From Gammaproteobacteria bacterium (lineage in GTDB: Bacteria > Pseudomonadota > Gammaproteobacteria > Pseudomonadales > Halieaceae): a stretch of DNA of 36,368 nucleotides. A program made the translations under genes and the position numbers. Below, in pieces: positions 1-9,627 of the stretch. How positions within the stretch are numbered: the stretch's first letter is position 1; every line of letters starts with the position of its first letter. The notes below the pieces were generated by a model, which made no database searches, had not been told where the DNA came from, and saw only the letters and a program-made list of their open reading frames with translations. Location: NCBI GenBank assembly GCA_030427335.1, contig JAUHWV010000007.1:1-36368 (forward strand), in the 5' to 3' direction.

Positions 1-1461
1 ATTCAAAGGCACCACGCTTTACCCCTTTTTAGACGGGGCAAACGGCTTTTCATTGCTCTAGCTGATCCCGCTAATCTTGAGGCCCTAGACGAGATCAAGT
101 TTCATACGGGCATAAATACGGAAGCCATCGTGGTCGACCAAGAAGCTCTTGCTGCCGCCATAGATAGGCTAAGCGAAGCAAAAGATGCCATAGAACAACT
201 TGTTGATCTGGAAGGCAGCCAATTTGAAGACCTGGAAGTTGAAGCCATCGACGAAGATGATCGAAGCGATCGCGACGTCGGCAACATGGATGCCGACGAT
301 ACCCCCATAGTGCGCTTCGTAAACAAAGTACTGCTCGACGCAGTAAAAGCCGGCGCATCGGACATTCACTTTGAGCCCTACGAACATACCTACCGCGTGC
401 GCTTTCGTGCAGATGGCATTCTTCGAGAAGTGGTCACACCGCCGAAAGCGCTTGCACCCCGCTTAGCGGCGCGCTTAAAAGTGATGTCCCGTATGGATAT
501 CTCGGAGCGCCGCGTACCTCAGGACGGGCGCATACAAATGCGCCTATCGAAAACACGCGCCATCGATATGCGGGTTAACACGCTGCCAACCCTGTTTGGT
601 GAAAAAATCGTACTGCGTATCCTCGATCCAACCAGCGCTACTCTGGGCATTGATGCCCTGGGCTACGAGCGTGAGCAGAAAAAACTATTTATGGATGCGC
701 TGGATAAACCTCAAGGCATGATCCTCGTCACCGGCCCTACGGGTTCAGGTAAAACGGTGTCGCTATATACAGGACTAAATATTCTGAATACCGTTGAGCG
801 CAACATCTCAACCGCAGAAGACCCAGTTGAAATCAACCTAGAAGGTATAAACCAGGTACCGGTTAACCCCAAAGTGGGACTCAACTTTGCCGATGCACTG
901 CGGTCATTCCTGCGCCAAGACCCTGATGTGATCATGGTAGGGGAGATTCGAGATCTAGAAACCGCAGAAATCTCTATCAAAGCAGCGCAAACAGGGCACT
1001 TAGTGCTCTCGACCCTGCACACCAACAGTGCGGCAGAAACGATTACGCGCTTGCTCAATATGGGGGTTCCCGCTTTCAACGTGGCGACCGCGGTTACATT
1101 GATTATCGCGCAGCGCTTGGCGCGACGCCTATGCACCAAATGCGCCAAACCCGTCGGTAATCTTCCGGAAGAGAGCCTCTTAGAACTCGGCTTCACCAAA
1201 GAGATGCTCAAAGACGCTAAGATCAAAGAAGCGGTAGGCTGCGAATCCTGCAACCACGGTTATAAAGGCCGGACCGGCATCTATGAAGTCGTTCAGATTA
1301 CCTCTAAAATTGCACGCATGATTCTCGAGGGCGCCAACTCGATTGAAATCGCCAACGAAGCTCGCAGAGAAGGCTTCACCAGCTTACGCACATCGGCGCT
1401 CATGAAGGTCGCAAGAGGCATCATCAGCTTAGAAGAAGCGAATCGAGTTACGGTCGATTAG
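1..1461 (+). CDS. pilB: Type IV pilus assembly ATPase PilB (5' end outside window)
   Basis: This is the cytoplasmic hexameric ATPase that powers type IV pilus extension. The reading frame is open from base 1, so the gene starts before the window and about 486 residues are visible; the family is usually near 570 residues. In the visible part, the Walker A motif GPTGSGKT lies at residues 245-252. The Walker B region holds the conserved GEIRD (Glu315), followed by the His box around [12 protein letters not shown] zinc-binding tetracysteine is formed by C378/C381 and C414/C417, which is typical of PilB and GspE rather than the retraction ATPase PilT. The GTG at 130 is an internal codon, not the start. 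pilC follows 16 nt downstream and then pilD, so the three form a pilus operon. The call is firm; only the N-terminus is missing. Confidence 0.96.
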   Translation: MQRHHALPLFRRGKRLFIALADPANLEALDEIKFHTGINTEAIVVDQEALAAAIDRLSEAKDAIEQLVDLEGSQFEDLEVEAIDEDDRSDRDVGNMDADDTPIVRFVNKVLLDAVKAGASDIHFEPYEHTYRVRFRADGILREVVTPPKALAPRLAARLKVMSRMDISERRVPQDGRIQMRLSKTRAIDMRVNTLPTLFGEKIVLRILDPTSATLGIDALGYEREQKKLFMDALDKPQGMILVTGPTGSGKTVSLYTGLNILNTVERNISTAEDPVEINLEGINQVPVNPKVGLNFADALRSFLRQDPDVIMVGEIRDLETAEISIKAAQTGHLVLSTLHTNSAAETITRLLNMGVPAFNVATAVTLIIAQRLARRLCTKCAKPVGNLPEESLLELGFTKEMLKDAKIKEAVGCESCNHGYKGRTGIYEVVQITSKIARMILEGANSIEIANEARREGFTSLRTSALMKVARGIISLEEANRVTVD

Positions 1462-1477
1462 GTAAGAAGGGCATACC

Positions 1478-2689
1478 ATGGCAGCAAAGCTCGCTATCTT
1501 TAATTACGTTGGCACCGATAAACGAGGTAAAGAAACCTCCGGTGAGATCGAAGCCGCATCGGTTGCTATGGCGAAGGCGCAGTTGCGCCGTCGCGGCATC
1601 AATACCAAATCGGTCAAGAAACAAGCAAAAACCCTCTTCGGCAGAGCCGGTAAAAAGATTAAGCCCGCAGATACAGCGCTCTTCACACGTCAGCTGGCCA
1701 CCATGATGAAGGCTGGTGTTCCGCTCATACAGAGCTTTGAGATCGTCGCCGATGGGGTCGAAAACGAGCGTATGCGCAAACTCGTGACCCGCATTCGTGG
1801 TGATGTCGCTGCAGGTAACCAGTTGGCCGCCGCGCTAGCGAAGCATCCGGATCAGTTTGACGATCTGTTTTGCTCCCTAGTCAACTCAGGCGAAAGCTCT
1901 GGTACGCTCGAGACCATGCTTGACCGCGTTGCAACCTATAAAGAGAAAACCGAAGCGCTCAAGGCCAAAATCAAGAAAGCGATGACCTATCCGATTGCGG
2001 TTGTGCTCGTGGCGCTCGTCGTGACCTCACTCTTGTTGGTCAAGGTCGTACCGCAGTTCGCTGAGACCTTCCAAAGTTTCGGGTCCGAACTACCCGGTTT
2101 CACTCGGTTCGTTCTCGAAATCTCATATTTTGCTCAAGACTACTGGTACATTATCTTCGCAGCCATTATTGGAGCGGTTTTACTATTCCAACGCGCCATG
2201 AAGACCTCCGTCGCCTTCGCCGAAAAATTTGATGAATTCGCGCTCAAAACGCCTGTGGTCGGCGGCATCGTTTACAACTCCGTCATCGCTCGTTTTTCGC
2301 GCACACTGTCTACCACCTTCGCAGCGGGCGTACCCCTCGTTGAAGCTTTGGAGAGCACCGCGGGCGCAGCGGGCAACTTAGTCTACCGCAAGGCAATTTT
2401 CAGAATCAGAGACGACGTTACCAGCGGTTCATCGCTCTATGCGGCCATTAAATCAACCGGCATCTTCCCCAGCATGCTCCTGCAGATGGTGAGCATCGGC
2501 GAGGAATCGGGCGCACTCGACGAGATGCTAGGTAAAGTAGCAACACACTACGAGGAAGCCGTAGATAACGCGGTCGACAGCCTGAGCTCCCTGATAGAAC
2601 CTGTGATCATGGCGGTGCTCGGGGTGCTCGTTGGTGGCTTGATGGTTGCAATGTACCTGCCGATCTTTATGCTGGGCTCAGTGGTATAA
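1478..2689 (+). CDS. pilC: Type IV pilus inner-membrane platform protein PilC
   Basis: This is the polytopic inner-membrane platform protein on which PilB acts to add or remove pilin subunits. The 403-residue product has the two tandem GspF/T2SSF domains of the family, roughly residues 70-195 and 270-395. Each is followed by hydrophobic membrane segments (about 170-190, 215-240 and 375-398). The N-terminus carries the usual basic cytoplasmic region. The start ATG at 1478 is preceded by GTAAGAAGG, a usable ribosome-binding site. The length matches the family (about 400). It sits between pilB and pilD, 16 nt from each, which supports PilC over the general-secretion paralogue GspF. Confidence 0.96.
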   Translation: MAAKLAIFNYVGTDKRGKETSGEIEAASVAMAKAQLRRRGINTKSVKKQAKTLFGRAGKKIKPADTALFTRQLATMMKAGVPLIQSFEIVADGVENERMRKLVTRIRGDVAAGNQLAAALAKHPDQFDDLFCSLVNSGESSGTLETMLDRVATYKEKTEALKAKIKKAMTYPIAVVLVALVVTSLLLVKVVPQFAETFQSFGSELPGFTRFVLEISYFAQDYWYIIFAAIIGAVLLFQRAMKTSVAFAEKFDEFALKTPVVGGIVYNSVIARFSRTLSTTFAAGVPLVEALESTAGAAGNLVYRKAIFRIRDDVTSGSSLYAAIKSTGIFPSMLLQMVSIGEESGALDEMLGKVATHYEEAVDNAVDSLSSLIEPVIMAVLGVLVGGLMVAMYLPIFMLGSVV

Positions 2690-2705
2690 ACCAAAAGGCC
2701 CTACG

Positions 2706-3566
2706 ATGTTTGAATTAGAAACGCTCGCGCAGATTCCCGTACTCTGGTACCCGACCATCTTCGTTTTGGGCGCTGTGATTGGCAGTTTCTTAAACGTTGT
2801 AATCCTGCGATTACCCGCCATGATGCAGCATACCTGGCGCAGCGACTGCGAGGTCTTTTTAGAGATCGAACCCAGCGAAAAAGCGGAACCGCTCACCCTA
2901 GCGACACCCGGCTCGCACTGCCCCTCGTGTAAAACGCCAATTAAGCCCTGGCACAATATTCCCATAGTGAGCTGGCTCACATTGCGCGGTAAATGCAATA
3001 GCTGCGGGGCGAGCATCAGTGCCCGCTATCCTCTTGTCGAGCTGGCTACCGCCTTGCTGAGCGTTGCAGTAGCCTCGCAATTTGAGTTCGGCGCTGCGCA
3101 GGGGCTCGCTCTGGTGGCTACGTGGGCCTTGATCGTTTTGACCATGATCGACGCCGATCACCAGCTTTTGCCCGACGACATCACCCTACCCTTGCTTTGG
3201 TTGGGCTTGATCGCAAACGCCTTCGGAATATTCACCGATCTTGCATCCGCCGTGTGGGGCGCCGTCTGCGGTTACGGCAGTTTGTGGAGCGTGTACTGGG
3301 CCTTCAAACTCACCACGGGCAAAGAAGGCATGGGCTACGGTGATTTCAAGCTCCTAGCCGCACTCGGCGCTTGGCTTGGCTGGCAATCGCTCCCGATGAT
3401 CATTTTAATGTCATCACTTATCGGCGCCATCATTGGCATCACCATGATGGCTCTGTCCAAACTGGGCCGCGGCCAACCTATGCCTTTCGGGCCGTATCTC
3501 GCTATCGCCGGCTGGCTATCACTCGTATTTGGCGATACCATCCAGCGCTTATCCCCTTACTTTTAG
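2706..3566 (+). CDS. pilD: Prepilin peptidase / N-methyltransferase PilD
   Basis: This membrane aspartic protease cleaves the leader of type IV prepilins and type II secretion pseudopilins and methylates the new N-terminal residue. I place the start at ATG 2706, giving 286 residues. The frame is open further upstream to 2646 but that part overlaps the end of pilC, and family members begin just before the first membrane helix (IGSFLNVVI). The zinc-binding methyltransferase loop has two CxxC pairs, C72/C75 and C97/C100. The catalytic aspartates are D149 (in MIDADHQ) and D213 (in the GYGDFK form of the GxGD motif). Several membrane helices fill residues 130-280. The coaE start follows 7 nt after the stop, so the two genes are probably co-transcribed. 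Confidence 0.97.
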   Translation: MFELETLAQIPVLWYPTIFVLGAVIGSFLNVVILRLPAMMQHTWRSDCEVFLEIEPSEKAEPLTLATPGSHCPSCKTPIKPWHNIPIVSWLTLRGKCNSCGASISARYPLVELATALLSVAVASQFEFGAAQGLALVATWALIVLTMIDADHQLLPDDITLPLLWLGLIANAFGIFTDLASAVWGAVCGYGSLWSVYWAFKLTTGKEGMGYGDFKLLAALGAWLGWQSLPMIILMSSLIGAIIGITMMALSKLGRGQPMPFGPYLAIAGWLSLVFGDTIQRLSPYF

Positions 3567-3573
3567 GAATCCT

Positions 3574-4164
3574 ATGCGAACCATAGGCATCACCGGCGGC
3601 ATTGGCAGCGGAAAGACGGCCGTTACCGATTATTTGGCAACCAAAGGTATTACGATCGTTGATGCCGACTTAGCCTCACGAGTGATCGTTGAACCCGGTC
3701 GACCCGCGCTCGAAACGATATTTGAGCATTTCGGTCAACATCTAAAACTAAGCGATGGGTCACTGGATCGTGCCGGTTTACGCACCATTGTTTTTAACGA
3801 TACCGAGGCGCGCTTGTGGCTCGAGCAACTCACCCACCCCCTCATTGGCGAAGAGATTCAGCAGCAGTTAGCAGCGGCCGAGGGGCACTATCGTGTATTG
3901 AGCTCGCCGCTCTTGCTGGAAGGTACTCAGGTCAACATGACGGATTACGTGGTTGTCGTAGACGTACCGGAAGAAGTTCAGATCGCGCGCGCAAGTGCCC
4001 GCGACAACAATGATCCCGCGCAAATTAAACGCATTATGGCTGCACAGTTGACGCGCGAAGAGCGGAAGGCGAAAGCAGATTACGTTGTGGACAATTCGGG
4101 TTCTCTTGAAGATCTTCACATTGCGGCTGAGCAGCTGCACCAACATCTCCTGAGCCTGGACTAA
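3574..4164 (+). CDS. coaE: Dephospho-CoA kinase CoaE
   Basis: This cytoplasmic enzyme carries out the last step of coenzyme A synthesis, ATP-dependent phosphorylation of the 3'-hydroxyl of dephospho-CoA. The product is 196 residues, close to the family norm of about 200. A P-loop, GGIGSGKT, occupies residues 8-15, followed by VDAD, the conserved substrate-site aspartate region. The start is ATG 3574; AGGAA, which overlaps the pilD stop codon, is its ribosome-binding site. An upstream in-frame extension to 3529 lies inside pilD and is discarded. Following pilD is the common gammaproteobacterial order. The small zinc protein YacG that often follows coaE is not present. Confidence 0.95.
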   Translation: MRTIGITGGIGSGKTAVTDYLATKGITIVDADLASRVIVEPGRPALETIFEHFGQHLKLSDGSLDRAGLRTIVFNDTEARLWLEQLTHPLIGEEIQQQLAAAEGHYRVLSSPLLLEGTQVNMTDYVVVVDVPEEVQIARASARDNNDPAQIKRIMAAQLTREERKAKADYVVDNSGSLEDLHIAAEQLHQHLLSLD

Positions 4165-4263
4165 TGACAAGTTTGGTGAAGAGCTCAAAGCTTGAACGTG
4201 CTTAAAGCTACTGTGACCGCAATTAAGCAGGTAAGCCGCGAGGGGCTCTCGAGACCGACCAGT

Positions 4264-4674
4264 TCAGGTTAAGCGCGCGGCCAGCGCCTCCAGAATCGCC
4301 ACGTTGGGCGTTGGCATCGGATACTCGCTGCACTGATCCACCGGCACCCAGGCAATTTGCTGGCCTTCCTTGCCTTGACCCTCGCCTTCAAAGTCGGTTA
4401 CCAGCCAGCAGTCCAATAGAACCGAACGCACATCATAATCGTGGCGGATCTCCACTAAAGGCTCCGCCTCGATGACATCTAAACCCAGCTCCTCGTGCAG
4501 CTCACGAGCGAGCGCCTCGAATACGTGCTCACCGGGCTCGACTTTACCACCGGGGAATTCCCACAAACCGGCCAAATGCTGCTCACCTTGACGCAAGGAA
4601 ATCAGGAGCCACCCATCCCTCAGGATAACCCCAACGGCCACATGCAATAGCGGTTTAGATTCAATATTTGCCAT
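4264..4674 (-). CDS. mutT: MutT-like Nudix hydrolase (8-oxo-dGTP diphosphatase type)
   Basis: The 136-residue product belongs to the Nudix superfamily. MutT removes 8-oxo-dGTP from the nucleotide pool by hydrolysing it to the monophosphate, which prevents A:T to C:G transversions. The Nudix box is complete: G43, x5, E49, x7, R57-E58-L59, E61-E62, G64. The protein opens with a LLHVAVGVI strand typical of MutT. It is the last gene of the secA-argJ-mutT series, where mutT is commonly found in this class. It faces coaE across 99 bp in which I see no clear terminator. Some MutT relatives at this locus carry an extra thiamine-phosphate synthase-like domain; this one does not. The exact substrate is inferred from family and context. 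Confidence 0.9.
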   Translation of the reverse strand: MANIESKPLLHVAVGVILRDGWLLISLRQGEQHLAGLWEFPGGKVEPGEHVFEALARELHEELGLDVIEAEPLVEIRHDYDVRSVLLDCWLVTDFEGEGQGKEGQQIAWVPVDQCSEYPMPTPNVAILEALAARLT

Positions 4675-4712
4675 TCATTACCACTTAGGTTCGAAATGAA
4701 CTATCCATACAC

Positions 4713-5912
4713 CTAGGTTCGATACTCGGCATTTATGCGCACGTAATCGTACGAGAAGTCACTGGTATAAACCGCGGTTGCAGCGGTACCGCGATTCAGC
4801 CCCACTTTTAGAACCACATCGGTTGGCGCCATCGCGGCTACACCCTGCTCTTCTGTGTAGCTTGAGGCACGCTGCCCCTGCTCGGCGATCAAAACATCGT
4901 TCAGATGCAAGGTCACTTTATCGACATCCAGATTCACGAGACCCGCGCGGCCAATAGCGGCCAGCAGTCGCCCCCAGTTGGGATCAGAGGCAAAGAGCGC
5001 AGTCTTAACGAGAGGTGATTCCGCGATGGTAAAGGCGACATCCAAACACTCTTGTTCGCTGGCACCACCCTGTACTTCAATCTGAAAGAACTTGGTAGCG
5101 CCCTCGCCGTCGCGCACCATCATCTGCGCAAGCTCCAGCAGCAATCCGTCGAGGGCCTCGCAAAAGGTCACGTACAAAGGGTCGTCCGCACTTTCAATAG
5201 CGGGCAGGGCAGACTGCCCCGTCGCAGTAAGCGTGCAGGCGTCGTTCGTGGAGGTATCGCCGTCTATCGTAATACGGTGATAGGACTGCTCAACGGCACG
5301 CACCAGCGCCTTGTGAAGCAAATCCGGCGCGATAGAAAGATCGGTCGCCACAAAGGACAGCATAGTCGCCATGTTGGGGCGAATCATACCCGCGCCCTTG
5401 GTGATACCCGTGATCGCAAACGCGCTGTCACCGACCTCAACCCGCGTGGAAGCAAATTTGGGCTTGGTATCGGTGGTCATGATACCCTCCGCGGCGATCG
5501 GCCACGCCTCAGCGTTCAAGGCATCCAAGGCGGCGGGTAGAGCCGCGGTAATCTTCGCTACGGGTAAAGGCTCTCCGATCACACCCGTGGAAAAAGGCAA
5601 AATCTGATCCGCCGAGCACCCTGCCAAGTCGGCTAGCGCCTGGACAGTCGCTTGCGCATTGGCAAGTCCAGATTGGCCTGTACCGGCGTTCGCGTTTCCG
5701 GTATTGATCAATAGGTAACGCGGCGCATTCGCACCCAGGTTCGCCTTTGCAATCGTGACCGGCGCTGCACAAAAGGCGTTCTTCGTGAAAACGCCAGCCG
5801 TGTGAGCTCCCTCACACAACTCAAATACAACCACATCTTTGCGGCCTGGCTTTTTTATGCCCGCGCTTGCGATGCCAACACGAATACCTAGAATGGAGTG
5901 AAACGCGCTCAT
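4713..5912 (-). CDS. argJ: Glutamate N-acetyltransferase / N-acetylglutamate synthase ArgJ
   Basis: ArgJ moves the acetyl group from N-acetylornithine to glutamate, closing the recycling route of arginine synthesis; bifunctional forms also use acetyl-CoA. The 399-residue product is made as a precursor that cuts itself into alpha and beta chains. The cleavage site KGAGMIRPNMATML is intact at residues 172-185, with T183 as the nucleophile that becomes the new N-terminus. The start codon lies 4 nt after the secA stop, so it is probably translated from the secA message. Placement between secA and mutT is also seen in Pseudomonas. Mono- or bifunctionality cannot be decided from this window. Confidence 0.96.
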   Translation of the reverse strand: MSAFHSILGIRVGIASAGIKKPGRKDVVVFELCEGAHTAGVFTKNAFCAAPVTIAKANLGANAPRYLLINTGNANAGTGQSGLANAQATVQALADLAGCSADQILPFSTGVIGEPLPVAKITAALPAALDALNAEAWPIAAEGIMTTDTKPKFASTRVEVGDSAFAITGITKGAGMIRPNMATMLSFVATDLSIAPDLLHKALVRAVEQSYHRITIDGDTSTNDACTLTATGQSALPAIESADDPLYVTFCEALDGLLLELAQMMVRDGEGATKFFQIEVQGGASEQECLDVAFTIAESPLVKTALFASDPNWGRLLAAIGRAGLVNLDVDKVTLHLNDVLIAEQGQRASSYTEEQGVAAMAPTDVVLKVGLNRGTAATAVYTSDFSYDYVRINAEYRT

Positions 5913-5916
5913 AAAT

Positions 5917-8619
5917 TTAGAGTTTTCCGTGACAAGATTTGTATTTCTTTCCGCTACCGCAAGGGCAGGGTTCGTTACGCCCTACTTTGCGCTCTTCACG
6001 CACAAAGGGCTCTGCGCCTGGGGCGGGTTCAGCCTCGCCCTCGCCGCTATCCATCGCGGCCGCCTGCGCGTGCTCAAATGCGAGCTTCTCTCGGGCAGCT
6101 TCTTCGCGACGGCGCTGCTCGATGAGAGCCGCCTCGTCCGGGCGCTGAATTTGAACGTGGCTCAAGAACTTCACCACCTCAAACTTCAAATTATTCAGCA
6201 AAGTCTGGAACAGCTCAAAGGACTCGCGCTTGTATTCCTGTTTGGGATTCTTCTGAGCGTAAGCGCGGAGATGAATACCCTGGCGTAACTGATCCATTGT
6301 CGCTAGGTGATCTTTCCACAGCTGATCCAGAATCTGCAGCATGACCTGCTTCTCGATGCTACGCATATCGGGGCCCACCAGCTCCGACTTCTCGTCATAG
6401 GCCTCTTGTATCGCGGCAACGACACGCTCGCGGATCGCCTCTTCGTCCACCGAGTTATCTTCATCTAGCCACTGTTGTACGGGCAACTGAATAGCAAAAT
6501 CAGTTTCCAACGCTTTCTCGAGCCCTGAAATATCCCACTGTTCCTCAACGCTCATAGGCGGTATGAAACCGTCAATGGCGTCGTTGATTACGTCCGCACG
6601 AATAGCCGTTACCGTTTCCGAGATATCATCCTCAAGCAGCAAATCGTTGCGCTGCTGGTAAATAATCTGACGCTGGTCATTGGCAACGTCATCGTACTCA
6701 AGCAACTGTTTACGAATGTCAAAGTTACGCCCTTCTACTTTACGCTGTGCTTTCTCGATGGCGTTGGTTAGATTACGGTGTTCGATGGCCTCGCCTTTTT
6801 CCATACCAAGGGCTTGCATAAAGTTCTTCACGCGATCAGAAGCAAAAATACGCATCAGGTTGTCTTCTAAAGACAAATAAAAACGCGATAAGCCTGGATC
6901 ACCCTGACGCCCTGCACGACCGCGAAGCTGGTTATCGATTCGTCGCGATTCGTGTCGCTCTGTGCCTAAGATATGTAAGCCGCCGGCAGCTAACACAGCT
7001 TCGTGGCGTTCTTGCCAAGCCGCTCTAATCGCTTCGTGCTGTTCGTCGCTGATATCACCCGCAGCCGCAAGCTCTGCCTCAAGATTACCACCCAATACGA
7101 TGTCAGTACCTCGACCCGCCATATTAGTGGCGATGGTCACCACGCCGGGGCGGCCCGCTTGAGCGATGATCTCGGCTTCCTGCTCGTGGTATTTCGCGTT
7201 GAGTACTTTGTGCTCTATCTTAGACTGCTTAAACCGTGCCGAAAGCTCTTCCGAAGTCTCAACCGACGCCGTTCCGACCAGCACCGGTGACCCCTTCTCG
7301 ATACAAGACAGCACGTCTTCAACGATCGCATCGAACTTTTCTTCACGCGTCAGATACACCAGATCGTTCAAGTCTTTGCGCTGCATAGGCTTGTTCGTTG
7401 GTATTACCAGAACTTCTAAGCCGTAAATTTGCCTGAACTCGAAGGCCTCGGTATCCGCCGTCCCCGTCATACCCGATAGCGTGTTATACAACCGGAAGTA
7501 GTTCTGGAAAGTCGTTGAGGCCAAAGTCTGGCTTTCGCTTTGAATCTGTACGCCTTCTTTTGCCTCGATAGCCTGATGTAGGCCTTCCGACAAGCGACGA
7601 CCGGGCATGGTGCGTCCAGTGTGCTCATCAATCAACACCACTTGGCCACCCTGAACGATGTACTCCACATCTTTATGGAACAATGCGTGCGCCTTGAGTG
7701 CAGAGTGTACGTGGTGCAATAAATTCAAATTTGTCGCCGCATATAGGCTTTCACCCTCCGCCAGCAAACCCTCGCTGATCAAAAGCCCTTCAACGTACTC
7801 GTGCCCCGCTTCTGTAAGTTCAATCGAGCGCTGTTTCTCATCGATCGAATAGTGCCCGGGTACTTCCTCCGTTCCCTGACTTAACATGGGCACAAAGCGA
7901 TTAATGCGCTTATACAGGTCGGAACTATCAGAGGAAGCACCCGAGATAATAAGGGGCGTCCGGGCCTCATCGATCAAAATCGAATCGACTTCGTCTACGA
8001 TTGCAAAATTGAGCTCACGCTGCAGACGGTCGGAAGCAGAAAAGGCCATGTTGTCACGCAGGTAATCGAAACCGAATTCGTTGTTGGTGCCGTAAATGAT
8101 GTCCGCTGAATAAGCCTGCTTCTTTTGCTCTCCGGCCTGCCCGGACTTAATCACACCTACGCTCAAGCCCAAAAAGCGATAAAGAGGCTCCATCCAGTGC
8201 GCGTCACGATTAGCCAGGTAGTCGTTTACCGTAACCAGGTGTACACCTTTACCCGTAAGTGCATTCAGATAAGCTGGCAAGGTCGCAACCAGCGTTTTAC
8301 CCTCACCCGTGCGCATCTCGGCGATTTTGCCTTCATGTAGAGCGATACCACCGATCATCTGCACATCGAAGTGACGCAATCCCAAAGTGCGTTTGCCCGC
8401 CTCGCGCACAACCGCAAAGGCTTCGGGTAGAATCGACGTCAGCGTTTCACCCTGCTCTAGGCGCTCTTTAAACAAGGGGGTTTTGGCCGCCAACTCGTCA
8501 TCCGACAGCGCCGCTAAACCACTTTCAAATTCGTTAATTTTCGCGACCAGCTTGCCGATGCGCTTCAACTCGCGGTCGTTACGGGTGCCGAAAACTTTTC
8601 TCAATACATTCGCAATCAT
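5917..8619 (-). CDS. secA: Preprotein translocase ATPase SecA
   Basis: SecA is the ATPase motor that drives unfolded preproteins through SecYEG. The Walker A motif MRTGEGKT is at residues 102-109 and the [13 protein letters not shown] Walker B region lies near 210. The preprotein cross-linking domain, second RecA fold, helical scaffold and C-terminal linker follow in order. The protein ends in a [13 protein letters not shown] zinc motif that binds SecB and phospholipid. I choose ATG 8619 (900 residues) over ATG 8628: it aligns with the usual start of SecA, and AAGGA (8628-8632) stands 8 nt before it but abuts the upstream ATG. That ribosome-binding site sits in a predicted hairpin with the end of the upstream gene (see the 8620-8679 entry), which suggests translational control. 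argJ follows after 4 nt. Confidence 0.97.
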   Translation of the reverse strand: MIANVLRKVFGTRNDRELKRIGKLVAKINEFESGLAALSDDELAAKTPLFKERLEQGETLTSILPEAFAVVREAGKRTLGLRHFDVQMIGGIALHEGKIAEMRTGEGKTLVATLPAYLNALTGKGVHLVTVNDYLANRDAHWMEPLYRFLGLSVGVIKSGQAGEQKKQAYSADIIYGTNNEFGFDYLRDNMAFSASDRLQRELNFAIVDEVDSILIDEARTPLIISGASSDSSDLYKRINRFVPMLSQGTEEVPGHYSIDEKQRSIELTEAGHEYVEGLLISEGLLAEGESLYAATNLNLLHHVHSALKAHALFHKDVEYIVQGGQVVLIDEHTGRTMPGRRLSEGLHQAIEAKEGVQIQSESQTLASTTFQNYFRLYNTLSGMTGTADTEAFEFRQIYGLEVLVIPTNKPMQRKDLNDLVYLTREEKFDAIVEDVLSCIEKGSPVLVGTASVETSEELSARFKQSKIEHKVLNAKYHEQEAEIIAQAGRPGVVTIATNMAGRGTDIVLGGNLEAELAAAGDISDEQHEAIRAAWQERHEAVLAAGGLHILGTERHESRRIDNQLRGRAGRQGDPGLSRFYLSLEDNLMRIFASDRVKNFMQALGMEKGEAIEHRNLTNAIEKAQRKVEGRNFDIRKQLLEYDDVANDQRQIIYQQRNDLLLEDDISETVTAIRADVINDAIDGFIPPMSVEEQWDISGLEKALETDFAIQLPVQQWLDEDNSVDEEAIRERVVAAIQEAYDEKSELVGPDMRSIEKQVMLQILDQLWKDHLATMDQLRQGIHLRAYAQKNPKQEYKRESFELFQTLLNNLKFEVVKFLSHVQIQRPDEAALIEQRRREEAAREKLAFEHAQAAAMDSGEGEAEPAPGAEPFVREERKVGRNEPCPCGSGKKYKSCHGKL

Positions 8620-8679
8620 CAATCTCATCCTTCAAAAAAATGGGGGGACTTGCCAACAGCTGGCTTGGAGCTGAGATTG
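8620..8679 (-). promoter_or_regulatory. Predicted mRNA hairpin masking the secA ribosome-binding site
   Basis: In the 63-nt gap between the upstream gene and secA, a perfect 8-bp inverted repeat is formed by CAATCTCA (8679 down to 8672) and TGAGATTG (8627 down to 8620). The 5' arm starts 3 nt after the upstream stop codon; the 3' arm ends on the base before the secA ATG. TCC (8669-8667) can also pair with GGA (8630-8628) across a 2-nt bulge, which would hide the secA Shine-Dalgarno AAGGA. A ribosome at the last codons or stop of the upstream gene would occlude or melt the 5' arm. This resembles the known E. coli secM-secA arrangement. The pairing is seen directly; its function is inferred. 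Plain translational coupling is the simpler alternative. Confidence 0.6.
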
Positions 8680-8682
8680 AAA

Positions 8683-9588
8683 TTAGGAAAGGGTGTTGTG
8701 CTGATACCGTGATGGGTCAATGAGTCTGCCAAAAGCAAAGGCCGGTCGCTGTTCGCGGTTAGCCCACAATAACGCTTGGTATGAAGCGATCAATGCGTGC
8801 CCACGCTCGCTGCTAATAGTGCTTGAGATGGAATGATATTCGGGACGCTCACTTATAACGAGTGCGCTTGGCGCAGAAGCGCGTTCGCCAGCAGAGGCAT
8901 CTACCAAAGGCTCGTGGCCGAGATGAAACCAGGCCTTCGGACTATGGCGATCTGCGATATCCGTTTGATGCAACACACCGATTGCCATTCGCACCGCAGC
9001 GCGAATCGATGCCACCGGACGGTCCGTCCTTGCACACCGGCTCGATTCCCCAGCCCCAGCCTTCGCAGCAGAGTCACGGGAGGAAGCCAAGTCAACAAAA
9101 TCGAAATAGTAACTACCCAGCTCAATATCGGAGGCGGAGTCATTCAGCTTGAGCGAGGTGTAAGTCGGCAAGACCCAACCATTAGCAGACTCAGTCAAAG
9201 ACCCCTTTTGATCAGACGCAGCCCAATCCCAATTCAGCGCGCACTCAGCGATATCAGGCCTAGGCAAGCTTGGGTGAACCCAGTATTGCCAATTCAGGGG
9301 CGCCTCCCCTACCACTTTAATGGGTAGGCTGGCGATATTTGAGGCAAGTGAACGTAGCGTATTTCGCGCTCTTAGGCTGAGTGATATGGGTTCTTTGACA
9401 ACCTGCGGCTGACTCGCTTTTTCAAACGAAGTCTGCGCCGAATACGAGATAGTCGCTTCGTTATCGCTGCTCGCCGCCAGCCCCATGGGTAACCCTACCA
9501 ACACAACCGAGGCAATCGATTTGCCCAAGCGCCGCCAGTCATGACTGACGATACGCTCAACAAGGTTAGTTGGGGTTGGCTTGCTCAT
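8683..9588 (-). CDS. Unrecognised exported protein directly upstream of secA; SecM-like regulatory candidate
   Basis: I do not recognise this ~301-residue protein. Its N-terminus looks like a Sec signal with a long basic n-region (residues 1-23, with R19, R20, K23), a hydrophobic core (24-39) and a small-residue cleavage region near GLAAS. The rest is Ser/Ala-rich, with two cysteines (C116, C185), a Trp-rich patch (W100, W103, W120, W122) and a short C-terminal tail with FAFGRLIDPSRY at 284-295. It has no SecM motif (FxxxxWIxxxxGIRAGP) and no RAPP-type motif. ATG 9588 is chosen because the signal begins well there; the frame is open to TTG 9657 and ATG 9609, and no candidate has a strong ribosome-binding site. 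In E. coli this slot, lpxC-X-secA, is secM. The C-terminus is followed by the hairpin over the secA start. The regulatory role is inference. Confidence 0.6.
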   Translation of the reverse strand: MSKPTPTNLVERIVSHDWRRLGKSIASVVLVGLPMGLAASSDNEATISYSAQTSFEKASQPQVVKEPISLSLRARNTLRSLASNIASLPIKVVGEAPLNWQYWVHPSLPRPDIAECALNWDWAASDQKGSLTESANGWVLPTYTSLKLNDSASDIELGSYYFDFVDLASSRDSAAKAGAGESSRCARTDRPVASIRAAVRMAIGVLHQTDIADRHSPKAWFHLGHEPLVDASAGERASAPSALVISERPEYHSISSTISSERGHALIASYQALLWANREQRPAFAFGRLIDPSRYQHNTLS

Positions 9589-9627
9589 GCTCGGGCGCAA
9601 TAGGCGCATGTGATTTAATGAGCGCAC

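Noticed and set aside
711-1253. 180-codon minus-strand frame inside pilB
   Set aside because: It is the antisense shadow of the conserved ATPase core, which is clearly coding on the plus strand.
4165-4263. Terminator between the convergent coaE and mutT genes
   Set aside because: Only short imperfect pairings such as AGCTT/AAGCT are present and no T-run follows on either strand.
8633-8660. Terminator before secA (C-run followed by seven T residues on the minus strand)
   Set aside because: The only nearby stem (GCCA/TGGC) is 4 bp and is separated from the T-run by a C-rich stretch, so it does not fit an intrinsic terminator.
8833-9327. Plus-strand open frames opposite the secA leader gene
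   Set aside because: They have no signal, domain or ribosome-binding site, and the minus frame has a signal peptide and a meaningful 3' context.
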